64,000 nucleotides of DNA from Acidobacteriota bacterium (lineage in GTDB: Bacteria; Acidobacteriota; Aminicenantia; Aminicenantales; Saccharicenantaceae): positions 218,293-282,292 of the forward strand of contig JBDKSB010000012.1 of the NCBI GenBank assembly GCA_039683095.1, read 5' to 3'. Under the pieces are notes generated by a model. It saw only the letters and a list, made by a program, of their open reading frames with translations. It was not told where the DNA came from and searched no databases. Both the position numbers and the translations under genes were made by a program. Of the stretch, positions 23,791-30,290 are shown in pieces. Within the stretch, counting starts at the first letter, position 1; each line of letters starts with the position of its first letter.

Positions 23791-24002
23791 CGGTCGGCTC
23801 GTATCGACGCCATCGAAGTCACAGGCTCGATATCTGCCATCGTGACGACGTCGTAACCATCGCCGTTTGGGAGGCGACGATCGAACCTGACAACGATGGC
23901 TGGATCGTCAAGGACAACGCTCTTGACGGCGGAATACACTCGAACAATGGTCCCCGTTACATCGTGTTCGCGGACCCTTACCCTATCGCCGGCGCGGACC
24001 AT
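23787..24002 (-). CDS. hypothetical SH3/KOW-like small protein
   Basis: A 71-residue protein starting MVRAGDRVRVREHDVTGTIV. The pattern of a basic strand, the turn DVTGTIVRVY, and the following strands VVLDDPAIVVRFD and YDVVTMADIEPV looks like an SH3-like barrel of the KOW or DUF4926 type. The function is unknown. It lies in the early leftward operon, in which its stop overlaps the next gene. Confidence 0.6.
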   Translation of the reverse strand: MVRAGDRVRVREHDVTGTIVRVYSAVKSVVLDDPAIVVRFDRRLPNGDGYDVVTMADIEPVTSMASIRADR

Positions 24003-24003
24003 T

Positions 24004-24189
24004 TCAAGCCTCCTTCGGCCGGAGAAGGCTCTTCACGTAGTCGAGGTAGACGATCACCCCGCCGGCCGTGGTGATCCCGTTCTTCGGGAAGTCGTCGTGA
24101 ATCATGTCCTCAGCCACGGCCCGAGCTACGCTGAGGCTGTAACCAAACTTGAAGGCGATGAGCTTCGCCAGAACCGAGACGTTGATCAT
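24004..24189 (-). CDS. hypothetical early phage protein, 61 residues
   Basis: Starts MINVSVLAKLIAFKFGYSLS with GGGAGG before the ATG. It is mostly helical (AKLIAFKFGYSLSVARAVAEDM, then VIVYLDYVKSLLRP). Codon use matches the neighbouring early genes, and it is separated from the next gene by one base. I do not recognise it. Confidence 0.6.
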   Translation of the reverse strand: MINVSVLAKLIAFKFGYSLSVARAVAEDMIHDDFPKNGITTAGGVIVYLDYVKSLLRPKEA

Positions 24190-24220
24190 TCGAGGCCTCC
24201 CCTTGATGAATGCTGAGAGG

Positions 24221-24685
24221 TCATCTGCCGACCTCTTTCTTGATCTTCTCGCGGAGCTCAGCCGACTTCTGCTGAAGGCGGGCCAGGGCCCGCTCCATCC
24301 GGCGGAGCTCCGACTTGTCGACCTTTCCGTCCGCGTACGCTTCCTCGATTTCCTTGAGCGCCTCGCCGGTCAGGATGGACAACCGGATCTGGTCCTTCTC
24401 GCGTTCCGCCACGGAGGGCTTGCCGTTGACGGCCTGGACGGGAATGAAGCCGCAGGGCTCACAGAAGAACTCGAGGAGCTCCACATCCCCCGTCGCTTTG
24501 ACCAGGTCGACGACACGGTCCGGCGGGATGACGTTCTCGCCGCGGACGTAGCGGTAGAGCGTGTCCGTGGCGATTTGCATGTCCTTAGCCACGGCGTCGA
24601 CACGGTACTTCTTCTTGATGATGAAATTGACGTAGAGAAGGGCCGAGAATCCTGAAATCGGAGAGGAATTTAGGTTGAGGTTCAT
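24221..24685 (-). CDS. CII-like phage regulator (CP76 family)
   Basis: A 154-residue protein. Residues 20-80 (VNFIIKKKYRVDAVAKDM, then IATDTLYRYVRGENVIPPDR and VVDLVKATGDVELLEFF) fit the phage regulatory CII/CP76 pattern: a helix-turn-helix plus the VDLVKATGD segment. A Cys pair (CEPCGF) and a charged coiled coil (about 95-154) follow. The protein could activate genes that establish lysogeny or control early transcription. It is the third gene of the leftward early transcript, the expected place for such a regulator. Confidence 0.75.
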   Translation of the reverse strand: MNLNLNSSPISGFSALLYVNFIIKKKYRVDAVAKDMQIATDTLYRYVRGENVIPPDRVVDLVKATGDVELLEFFCEPCGFIPVQAVNGKPSVAEREKDQIRLSILTGEALKEIEEAYADGKVDKSELRRMERALARLQQKSAELREKIKKEVGR

Positions 24686-24927
24686 GACACTCTCGCGCTA
24701 GTCTGAGTGCGGAGGGCAGACTTGCGGTGAAAGAAGCTCCGATGCGCCGGGTAAAAGTTGGCCTTCAGAAGCTTGGCAATCCCCTCGCGCGAGATGAAGA
24801 TCCTGCCGCGGATGCGGTAGTGATCGATCTCCCCAGCCGCCGCCATCGAATAGACGACATCCCTCGAGAGGCGGAGCTCGGCCGCCGCTTCGCGAATCGT
24901 GAGGCGGTCAGACTTGCTGGCGTCCAT
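24682..24927 (-). CDS. small helix-turn-helix protein (excisionase / HTH_17 type)
   Basis: An 81-residue protein: TIREAAAELRLSRDVVYSMA then GEIDHYRIRGRIFISREGI is the MerR-type HTH_17 layout (helix-turn-helix followed by a wing with R-I-x-x-R-x-x-I). Excisionases and small transcription regulators of phages share it. The C-terminal tail is basic and may be disordered. An excisionase role is plausible because the prophage has a tyrosine integrase, but the gene is not next to it. Confidence 0.75.
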   Translation of the reverse strand: MDASKSDRLTIREAAAELRLSRDVVYSMAAAGEIDHYRIRGRIFISREGIAKLLKANFYPAHRSFFHRKSALRTQTSARVS

Positions 24928-25129
24928 CGTGCGTCTCCTGGGGATAAAGCAGGTTGAGGACCGGGATGCCCGTCTTCTCGCTGATGCGCTGCGCCAGTTT
25001 CTTGGAAGGCGATCTCTTGCCCGACATCAGCATCGAAAGATGGGCGGTTGTTATGCCGAACTCCTTGGCCAGGTCTGCCCCAGAGAGTCCGCGCTTCTCT
25101 TTGTACTCAGCCAGGTTAGCTATTCGCAT
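24908..25129 (-). CDS. Cro-like repressor
   Basis: A 73-residue protein starting MRIANLAEYKEKRGLSGADL at 25129, with GGAG nine bases upstream; an upstream in-frame ATG at 25156 lies inside the promoter. The helix-turn-helix is SGADLAKEFGITTAHLSMLMSGKRSPSKKL. It is the first gene leftward from the divergent promoter and faces the CI-like gene, the standard Cro arrangement. It would bind the same three operators at 25150-25236. Confidence 0.82.
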   Translation of the reverse strand: MRIANLAEYKEKRGLSGADLAKEFGITTAHLSMLMSGKRSPSKKLAQRISEKTGIPVLNLLYPQETHDGRQQV

Positions 25130-25146
25130 TTTCGTGCTCCGGCATG

Positions 25147-25175
25147 ATATTAACAATTTGCTATTGTCCTGTCAA
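25147..25175 (-). promoter_or_regulatory. early leftward promoter (PR-like)
   Basis: The minus strand reads TTGACA (25170-25175), a 17-base spacer, then TAATAT (25147-25152). It drives the Cro-like gene and, by read-through, the early operon. Operator 1 (25150-25164) overlaps the -10 edge and spacer, so a bound repressor would block RNA polymerase. Confidence 0.85.
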
Positions 25176-25236
25176 GCAAAACATATACAATTTGCTATTT
25201 TTTTTCTATCCCCCTTGTTTTTTAACGATTTGTTAA
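25150..25236. promoter_or_regulatory. three repressor operators
   Basis: Three 15-base sites share the pattern T-t-A-A-C-R-A-T-T-T-G-Y-T-A-W: 25150-25164, 25184-25198 and 25222-25236. The third is a near-perfect palindrome (TTAAC-gattt-GTTAA). Centre-to-centre spacings are 34 and 38 bases. Site 1 overlaps the early promoter -10, site 2 the repressor promoter -10, and site 3 lies just before the repressor start codon. This is the lysis-lysogeny switch. Confidence 0.8.
25164..25191 (+). promoter_or_regulatory. repressor maintenance promoter (PRM-like)
   Basis: The plus strand reads TTGTCC (25164-25169), a 16-base spacer, then TACAAT (25186-25191), about 50 bases before the CI-like gene. The two divergent promoters stand back to back, and operator 2 (25184-25198) covers this -10, which would allow autoregulation. 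It is weaker than the leftward promoter. Confidence 0.65.
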
Positions 25237-25242
25237 TTTAGG

Positions 25243-25995
25243 ATGTCTCTGAATATGGGGATTCGAGAGAACATCCGGAATGAAATCGCCAGACTTGGCT
25301 ATGGGACAAATCTGACCAAGTTCTGTCGGGAAAAAGGGCTTTCCACCGTCTACCTGAACCAGCTCCTAAACGGGAAGCGTCGGTACAACGAAGACCTGCT
25401 CAACAAGATCGCAAAAGCCCTGGGCATTCCAATCTACCAGCTCTTCATCGACGAGCCCGTCGTCCCGAAATCCCAGGCTGATAAAGAGCCGGCAATCGTC
25501 GAGATCTTCCCCGACCAGGAGACTCAATCCGAGTTCGCTAAGTTCAGCAGCCGTGACGATTTCCTTCCGATCCGGATCCTGGCGGACGCCGCATCGCTCG
25601 GACACGGCGCGATCGTCTCCCAGGAACGCACCGGCGGCTACGCCCTGATCTACCGCAGCGCCCTTCCGCGGAAGGCTCTCAAGCAGAAGAGGACGGCCGA
25701 GAAAATCGTCTGCCTCTTCGCGACGGGCGACTCCATGTCCCCTACCATTCAAGATAAGAGCCTCGTCGCGATCGACGTCGAGGACAAGGTCGAGATCCGG
25801 AACAAAAGGATCTACGCGATCGAGATCCCCGACGAAGGGGTCACGATCAAGCGGATTCTCCAGCATAACGACCATCTGCTCCTATTTGCGGACAACCGGG
25901 ATTTCCCGGGATATCCGCGAGCTCTGTGCCTAAAGGAACTGAACTACAACCCGATTTGCGGAAGGGTTGTCTGGACCTGGAATAAACTCGACTAG
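25243..25995 (+). CDS. CI-like phage repressor with S24 peptidase domain
   Basis: A 250-residue repressor. The N-terminal helix-turn-helix (about 23-65) has LTKFCREKGLSTVYLNQLLN, and the C-terminal LexA/S24-type domain has catalytic Ser164 in GDSMSPTI and Lys203 in GVTIKRI. It should keep the prophage silent and be inactivated after DNA damage. I see no plain Ala-Gly cleavage pair in the hinge before the catalytic domain, so self-cleavage may use another site or not occur. A second possible start is the Met at residue 5. Ribosome-site spacing is poor for both. Confidence 0.88.
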   Translation: MSLNMGIRENIRNEIARLGYGTNLTKFCREKGLSTVYLNQLLNGKRRYNEDLLNKIAKALGIPIYQLFIDEPVVPKSQADKEPAIVEIFPDQETQSEFAKFSSRDDFLPIRILADAASLGHGAIVSQERTGGYALIYRSALPRKALKQKRTAEKIVCLFATGDSMSPTIQDKSLVAIDVEDKVEIRNKRIYAIEIPDEGVTIKRILQHNDHLLLFADNRDFPGYPRALCLKELNYNPICGRVVWTWNKLD

Positions 25996-26049
25996 CAACG
26001 CCCCAAGGGACCAAGGGGCTGAGCATATCACCCGATCGAGGAGGTCTAG

Positions 26050-26385
26050 ATGGGAGCTTATTTCCAGATCTTCAAGGACAGTGCTGGCGAATTCAGGTTC
26101 AACTTACGCGCACCGAACCATGAGAAGATTCTGCACAGCGAAGGATACGTTCAAAAACAGGGTTGCCTGAATGGGATTGCTTCTGTCAAAGCGAACGCAC
26201 CAGCCCGGGATAAATACGAGTCCTTTACGGATGCTGCGGGGATGTATCGTTTTCGTCTTCGCGCCCGCAACAATGAGATCATCGGAACCAGCGAGGCTTA
26301 TGTCACTCCGCAGGGACGCGATAACGGGATCGCAGCCGTTATGCAATATGCGCCAAGTGCCACAATTGAGGATCTTCCTGCCTGA
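26050..26385 (+). CDS. YegP-like protein with two DUF1508 repeats
   Basis: A 111-residue protein made of two similar halves: AYFQIFKDSAGEFRFNLRAP then NGIASVKANAP, and YESFTDAAGMYRFRLRARN then NGIAAVMQYAP. The repeat matches DUF1508 (YegP), a small alpha-beta fold with unknown function. GAGGAGG lies seven bases before the ATG. Phages and plasmids often carry such proteins as accessory genes. It is the first cargo gene after the repressor and is read in the same direction. Confidence 0.85.
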   Translation: MGAYFQIFKDSAGEFRFNLRAPNHEKILHSEGYVQKQGCLNGIASVKANAPARDKYESFTDAAGMYRFRLRARNNEIIGTSEAYVTPQGRDNGIAAVMQYAPSATIEDLPA

Positions 26386-26414
26386 ATAACTCTAAAAAGG
26401 CTAAGGAGGTCGCG

Positions 26415-27200
26415 GTGGAAAAGGAACTTAAGAAGAAGTTGTCTACCTATGCTGGGATATTCAGGGAGGCCCAGACGCTCGGGAAAAAGGAAGCAGACAT
26501 CGTTATGTATATCGTGGAGTTCCTCAAGGACGCACTTAAGTACGATGTCTTCAAGGAAATCAGCAAAGAGTACCAAATCAAGGACAAGTACTGCGACATA
26601 GCCGTAAAGCTCGACGGGAAGGTCGAATTCCTTATCGAGGTAAAACAGCCTGGGATTAAGCTTTCGGACAAGCATATAGAACAAGCTGAGAACTACGCTA
26701 TGAGGAATGGCACAGAATGGGCGATCCTCACTAATGGCTGTGAATGGCGCCTTTACCACATGCAGTTGACCGATGATGGGATAGAGAGCTCGGTCGCCTT
26801 CCAGGCCGACCTGGTTGCCGAGTTCGGGGAAAACCCGGATGAAGTCGTTTCCAAGTTCGCACTCCTTCATCGGAAAAACTACGCCAAAGGCGCCCTTGAT
26901 GAATACTGGCAAAAGCTGAATCTCTTAACTCCCCAGTCCCTTCTTCAGGCCATATTCACCGAGTCCGTTTGCAGGACCATAGCTAGGGAATTAAACAGGG
27001 GAGCGAAGGTTCGGGTCGGGATCCAGGAAATTGAGCGAGAACTGAAGAACGTGCTGGATAAAAGTATTCTCGCTGAACTGGCTGACCTCAAGCTCAGGAA
27101 GAAACGAAAAGTAAAGAGGGGTCCCAGAAGGCCAAAAGAAACAGCAGGCCTAGCAGCTCCCGGAGAAGAGACGAAACCGGAAAATGAGCCAGAGCAATAG
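26415..27200 (+). CDS. stand-alone HsdR N-terminal-type nuclease domain protein
   Basis: A 261-residue protein. Residues 35-110 show the PD-(D/E)xK core of the type I restriction HsdR N-terminal domain: YDVFKEISKEY, CDIAVKLDG with Asp61, and IEVKQPG with Glu75 and Lys77. The QAENYA and WAILTNGCEWRLYHM segments follow as usual. No helicase part and no HsdM or HsdS partner is present. The C-terminus is basic and low-complexity. Such orphan domains occur in restriction-like defence; whether it cuts DNA alone is unknown. GGAGG precedes the GTG start. Confidence 0.8.
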   Translation: MEKELKKKLSTYAGIFREAQTLGKKEADIVMYIVEFLKDALKYDVFKEISKEYQIKDKYCDIAVKLDGKVEFLIEVKQPGIKLSDKHIEQAENYAMRNGTEWAILTNGCEWRLYHMQLTDDGIESSVAFQADLVAEFGENPDEVVSKFALLHRKNYAKGALDEYWQKLNLLTPQSLLQAIFTESVCRTIARELNRGAKVRVGIQEIERELKNVLDKSILAELADLKLRKKRKVKRGPRRPKETAGLAAPGEETKPENEPEQ

Positions 27201-27567
27201 TGGTGAAACGTCTCGTAGCGGCTGCGGTCACGCTGGTGGTGTGCGGCCTGGCGATGGGGCAAGACGCGGAGTGGACGAAGACGGAAGCCGGATCTTTCAA
27301 GATCGAACGATTCTGGGAGAAAACGGTGGGCGACTACACATGCTCCTATACGATCGTAACCTACAGAAATACGACCCAAGGACATTCACTAAGAATGTCA
27401 CGATACGGGCAAGCGTCTATGATTCCCAAAAAAGGATGGTGGACACGAATACCCGGTCTCTTTTCGCGCACGAATATGCACCCATCAAACCGGGCTTCGA
27501 GGGAACGGTGAAGATACCGATTGAGTGCGCAAGAGGGCAAGCAAAAAGCTGTTTCCGTAAAAATTGA
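27200..27567 (+). pseudogene. exported protein gene with an apparent frameshift
   Basis: Two overlapping frames together make one sensible protein. The first (from GTG at 27200) gives a signal peptide (VKRLVAAAVTLVVCGLAMGQ) and then EKTVGDYTCSYTIVTYRNTT. The second frame takes over near 27380 with TFTKNVTIRASVYDSQKRMV, then FAHEYAPIKPGFEGTVKIPI, and ends at 27567. The joined sequence has the FxLYD/immunoglobulin-like strand pattern of small secreted proteins. No slippery heptamer is seen at the junction (CAAGGACA), so a one-base indel or a sequencing error is more likely than programmed shifting. Confidence 0.65.
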
Positions 27568-27607
27568 TAACGCGAATTGATTGTATTAATGGCAGGAGGA
27601 GGTTTTA

Positions 27608-28003
27608 GTGAAACGCCAACTCGCGATCTTTGCGCTCCTTGTGCTGTGTGTCTCTTGTGTATCTACGAATGCCGTCCAGATCGGGACAGCCCCGCGTCGG
27701 GCAGCCGTGCCGTGGACCCAAGTCGCGGTCTATAGGACGGCAGACCAGGTGCCGGGCAAGTACGAGGAAGTTGCCATGCTGGTTTCGACGGGAGACGCCC
27801 TCTGGACGAATGAGGCCGCGATGTGGAATTCGATGAAGAAACGGGCTGGGAAGATGGGGGCCAACGCTATCATCCTCGACGCTATGTCCGAGCCGGGCGC
27901 CGGCGCGAAAGTGGCGGCGGCATTCCTGGGCGTCGGCGGAGCAGACAGAAAAGGGAAGGCCGTGGCGATCTTTGTCTTGCCGCCGGAGACGAAACACCCT
28001 TGA
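27608..28003 (+). CDS. prophage-encoded lipoprotein
   Basis: A 131-residue protein with a lipoprotein signal (IFALLVLCVSC, modified Cys at residue 19) and a compact domain: KYEEVAMLVSTGDALWTNEA, then MKKRAGKMGANAIILDA and KGKAVAIFVLP. The G-A-N-A-I-I-L motif is shared by a group of small bacterial lipoproteins; the host lipoprotein at 40929-41312 has a similar GADALVIVA segment. AGGAGGAGG precedes the GTG start. As cargo expressed from the lysogen it could change the cell surface; that role is inferred. Confidence 0.75.
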   Translation: MKRQLAIFALLVLCVSCVSTNAVQIGTAPRRAAVPWTQVAVYRTADQVPGKYEEVAMLVSTGDALWTNEAAMWNSMKKRAGKMGANAIILDAMSEPGAGAKVAAAFLGVGGADRKGKAVAIFVLPPETKHP

Positions 28004-28179
28004 AGTTCGTTGCCATCATCGACGGGAAGAAAAAGGGTTCTGACCGGATCACCTCGTTCATCTACACAGACGACGGCCATGTCCCGCCGATCGTGGACCC
28101 AGAGAAGCCGGATGAAGCCAAGGACGGCGGAGTGCCGGGGCCTGAGGTAGAGGGTTCCGGGAAGCCCAAGCCGAGCTGA
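28000..28179 (+). CDS. small hypothetical protein, TTG start
   Basis: A 59-residue reading frame from a TTG that overlaps the lipoprotein stop (TTGA). It begins LKFVAIIDGKKKGSDRITSF and ends in a Pro/Glu/Lys-rich tail (EGSGKPKPS). The frame is open further upstream, but that part is a shadow of the lipoprotein gene. The sequence looks like a short strand pair plus a disordered tail. The call is tentative because the start is weak. Confidence 0.4.
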   Translation: MKFVAIIDGKKKGSDRITSFIYTDDGHVPPIVDPEKPDEAKDGGVPGPEVEGSGKPKPS

Positions 28180-28239
28180 TCATGGATAATATTCTTTACT
28201 ACGCCGACCACTCAGCAGCGTAGTCTATGGGACTATCGA

Positions 28240-29133
28240 ATGCGATACTACTTCACTAAGCGGCAAGCCGCCGCATTGAAGGATAAAAGGCTCACACCTA
28301 GCATACACATCCCTCTTCGTAATGCCATCCTCCGTGTGCTGCGCGATTTTTCGGATTATGATGGCCCCCCTGATTGCTCAGATAACTGGTCCTTTATAAA
28401 GGCCGAAGACAAACTTAAGAAATATTACGGGAGAGATTACCTTGTTGCTTTCGACAATAAGGGTCTACTCGTTTCGTCTCCTATTCATGATGTTATCTTG
28501 AGCGGGCTACCTGAACATGTCTTCGACTTCATCGAAGCCTGGTGCGATAGTGTGGATGAGCCGAGAGCAGCATCGTTCGAACACGAACTCAATTCGATTT
28601 TAGATATCCACGGTTCACCGTGGAGACTCCTGAATAAAACGATGATTCTCCTTGATTCGCAATATGTGCGAGAGGAGATAATCGCCAAGACACACTATCT
28701 TCTAAAGGAAGCTTCGGCTTCCGGGGCGCTGGAGGAGTTCGGAGAGGCAATTTCCTGCCTAACAGGCGGCCAGCCAAAAGAAGCGATTATCAACGCTCAC
28801 AAGTCTGTTGAAAGCGTTATGAAGAAATGCTTAGGGATTGAGAGGGCAAAATTCGGGACGCTGCTCACGCACCTTATAAAGTCGGGCATTATTCCAGAAT
28901 ATTACCAAGATTTTTTAATTCATTTTGAAAAGCTCGCCTTGGGCGCTGTCAAGGAACGAAATCAACCAGCTCGGGCGCACGGCCAGGGGGCCGAGCCTAC
29001 TAGCGTGGACCGCAGCCTTGCGGAATTCGCAGTGCATCTCGCTGGCGTAATTAATCTTTTCATCATTAAGCGCTGGATCGAATCTCGTCCAAAACAAGAT
29101 GAACCTCCGGCAGACAACGATATTCCCTTTTAG
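28240..29133 (+). CDS. Abi_C-domain (abortive infection-like) protein with SSB-type tail
   Basis: A 297-residue protein. The C-terminal part (about 180-280) matches the abortive-infection C-terminal (Abi_C) pattern: PKEAIINAHKSVESVMKKCL, then FGTLLTHLIKSGIIPEYYQD and KERNQPARAHGQG. The N-terminal part (1-170) is not recognised. The last eight residues, ADNDIPF with a Pro before them, copy the DIPF end of bacterial SSB proteins and of the phage's own small SSB-tailed protein. Its job may be to sense or reach replication complexes of invading phages. It is AT-rich compared with the flanks, as expected for acquired defence cargo. Confidence 0.75.
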   Translation: MRYYFTKRQAAALKDKRLTPSIHIPLRNAILRVLRDFSDYDGPPDCSDNWSFIKAEDKLKKYYGRDYLVAFDNKGLLVSSPIHDVILSGLPEHVFDFIEAWCDSVDEPRAASFEHELNSILDIHGSPWRLLNKTMILLDSQYVREEIIAKTHYLLKEASASGALEEFGEAISCLTGGQPKEAIINAHKSVESVMKKCLGIERAKFGTLLTHLIKSGIIPEYYQDFLIHFEKLALGAVKERNQPARAHGQGAEPTSVDRSLAEFAVHLAGVINLFIIKRWIESRPKQDEPPADNDIPF

Positions 29134-29137
29134 AAAT

Positions 29138-29167
29138 GAGGCGACTGGGTCCGGGCCGGTGGCCGCA
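29138..29167 (+). repeat. partial copy (A) of the repeated leader element
   Basis: This copy keeps only the 5' part: GAGGCGA at 29138-29144 followed by a GC hairpin (CTG...GGCC-ggt-GGCC...CAG). The conserved CGCTCC...GGAAGCG hairpin and the GCGCCTC closing arm are missing. It lies 4 bases after the stop codon of the Abi_C gene and before the next small gene. It may be a decayed copy. Confidence 0.4.
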
Positions 29168-29234
29168 GCGCGACTAACTTCTGCCCGTAACGGAACATGG
29201 GAGGTCCGAAACGACTTTTCTTTAAGAGGAGAGA

Positions 29235-29555
29235 ATGCCAATGACCGCCACTCGGATCTGTAAACTCGCCTACGGTGATGAGATTATTGACGGAAATGCT
29301 GTCTGTACGATTTACGAGATTCAGAAGGCCTCGCTTCTGGGGGGAGCAAGGGGAGGATCCGGCCGTCTACAATTGCTCAATGCTCTACCATTCCTCTTCA
29401 CGGAAATCGTGGGAAAGCAGTTCTACTTAATCTTCGATCCCGCAGCCATCATCGAGGATTTTGGGCGAGTTGAGAAGATGCCCATCTTTTTTGAGGAGGT
29501 TCATAGCACGTCATTGCTATCCCTGGATTTTAGAATTGGCAACATACGGGAGTGA
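29235..29555 (+). CDS. hypothetical phage cargo protein, 106 residues
   Basis: Starts MPMTATRICKLAYGDEIIDG with AAGAGGAGAG before the ATG. It is mixed alpha-beta with hydrophobic segments (LLNALPFLFTEIVGKQFYLIF) that look like a folded core rather than membrane helices. No motif is recognised. Its stop codon overlaps the start of the repeated leader element B (TGAGGCGC), so gene and element are adjacent units. Confidence 0.6.
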   Translation: MPMTATRICKLAYGDEIIDGNAVCTIYEIQKASLLGGARGGSGRLQLLNALPFLFTEIVGKQFYLIFDPAAIIEDFGRVEKMPIFFEEVHSTSLLSLDFRIGNIRE

Positions 29556-29685
29556 GGCGCCTGGGCCCGGGCCGGCGGCCGCGGGCCCCCAGATGATAAG
29601 GACGCTCCACGATGGGAAGCGGAATCGCGCCTCATAAGAGGAGACGCATGGCAGAGGCGGATTTTCTCAGAGGAGAAACTGACAT
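29554..29685 (+). promoter_or_regulatory. repeated structured leader element, copy B
   Basis: The element begins at the upstream stop codon. Helix P1 pairs GAGGCGC (29554-29560) with GCGCCTC (29627-29633). P2 is a GC-rich hairpin directly after the first arm (CTGGG at 29561 with CCCAG at 29588, CCCG with CGGG). P3 is the conserved hairpin CGCTCC (29603-29608) with GGAAGCG (29615-29621). A tail ending TTTTCTCA and an AGAGGAG ribosome site follow before ATG at 29686. The core-to-ATG distance is 83 bases. Confidence 0.7.
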
Positions 29686-29859
29686 ATGAAAAGGGATTTG
29701 TTCTGGAAGTTTATCGTAAGTGTCCTCGTTGTATGGCTATTCCTCTTCCTGTGGATGAGCCAATGGCATTATGGCGGGGAGGGACTGATCAAAACCAGCC
29801 GGATAACCGGGAGGACCTACAACTGGCGGGGGGGCGAGTGGAAGCTTTTTATGAACTGA
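29686..29859 (+). CDS. small single-pass membrane protein behind leader B
   Basis: A 57-residue protein starting MKRDLFWKFIVSVLVVWLFL. It has one membrane helix (about residues 8-24), then a short outside segment with several aromatic and Gly residues (SQWHYGGEG, then YNWRGGEWKLF). The ATG has AGAGGAG upstream and lies 83 bases after the leader core. Single-pass proteins of this size could act at the membrane as toxin-like or exclusion factors; this is speculation. Confidence 0.65.
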   Translation: MKRDLFWKFIVSVLVVWLFLFLWMSQWHYGGEGLIKTSRITGRTYNWRGGEWKLFMN

Positions 29860-29930
29860 TGAATCCAACACCCTTTCCTTCAACGATAAGGACGGCCGGC
29901 TGACTAAATAGTAAGAAAGGGAGGCGCACT

Positions 29931-30161
29931 ATGTCAGGAAGAACCAAGTATCACATCACTCACCAGGATGACCACTGGAACGTCAAACGAGAAGGCGCTG
30001 ATCGTCCGGCCAGAACTTTCGACAACAAGGATGATGCCGTCGACTTCGGCCGGGACATCGCTGGGAAGCAGGATAAAGGCCAACTGATCATCCACCGGAA
30101 GGACGGAGTTATCCAGACAGAACACACGTACGGGGACGATCCGTACCCGCCGAAGGGGTAG
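29931..30161 (+). CDS. DUF2188 protein
   Basis: A 76-residue protein starting MSGRTKYHITHQDDHWNVKR. The layout W-N-V-K-R-E-G-A-D-R-P, then FDNKDDAVDFGRDIA and GQLIIHRKDGVIQTEHTYGDD, is that of DUF2188, a small alpha-beta protein of unknown role found in phages, plasmids and many bacteria. It has GGGAGG before the ATG. Leader element C starts right after its stop codon. Confidence 0.9.
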   Translation: MSGRTKYHITHQDDHWNVKREGADRPARTFDNKDDAVDFGRDIAGKQDKGQLIIHRKDGVIQTEHTYGDDPYPPKG

Positions 30162-30163
30162 TT

Positions 30164-30290
30164 GAGGCGCCAGGGCCAGGGCCGAAGCCCAGGGCCTTGT
30201 TTCAGATAGCCGCTCCTCGACGGGAAGCGAATTTTGCGCCTCATTGATAAAGACGGGCGGTCCCGCCATTTTTTCTCAAAGGAGGGCAGC
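30164..30290 (+). promoter_or_regulatory. repeated structured leader element, copy C
   Basis: P1 pairs GAGGCGC (30164-30170) with GCGCCTC (30236-30242). P2 follows at once: CAGGGCC (30171-30177) with GGGCCTTG's GGCCTTG part (30193-30199), then GGGC-cgaa-GCCC (30179-30190). Its sequence differs from copy B but the pairing is kept, as expected from compensatory change. P3 is CGCTCC (30211-30216) with GGAAGCG (30223-30229). A small GGCG/CGCC stem, TTTTTTCTCA and GGAGG come next, before ATG at 30291. The distance from core to ATG is 80 bases. Confidence 0.72.

Noticed and set aside
27184-27567. Single intact gene from the ATG at 27184
   Set aside because: Its first 60 codons are a shadow of the signal-peptide frame and have Gly/Arg-rich noise; only the second half looks coding.
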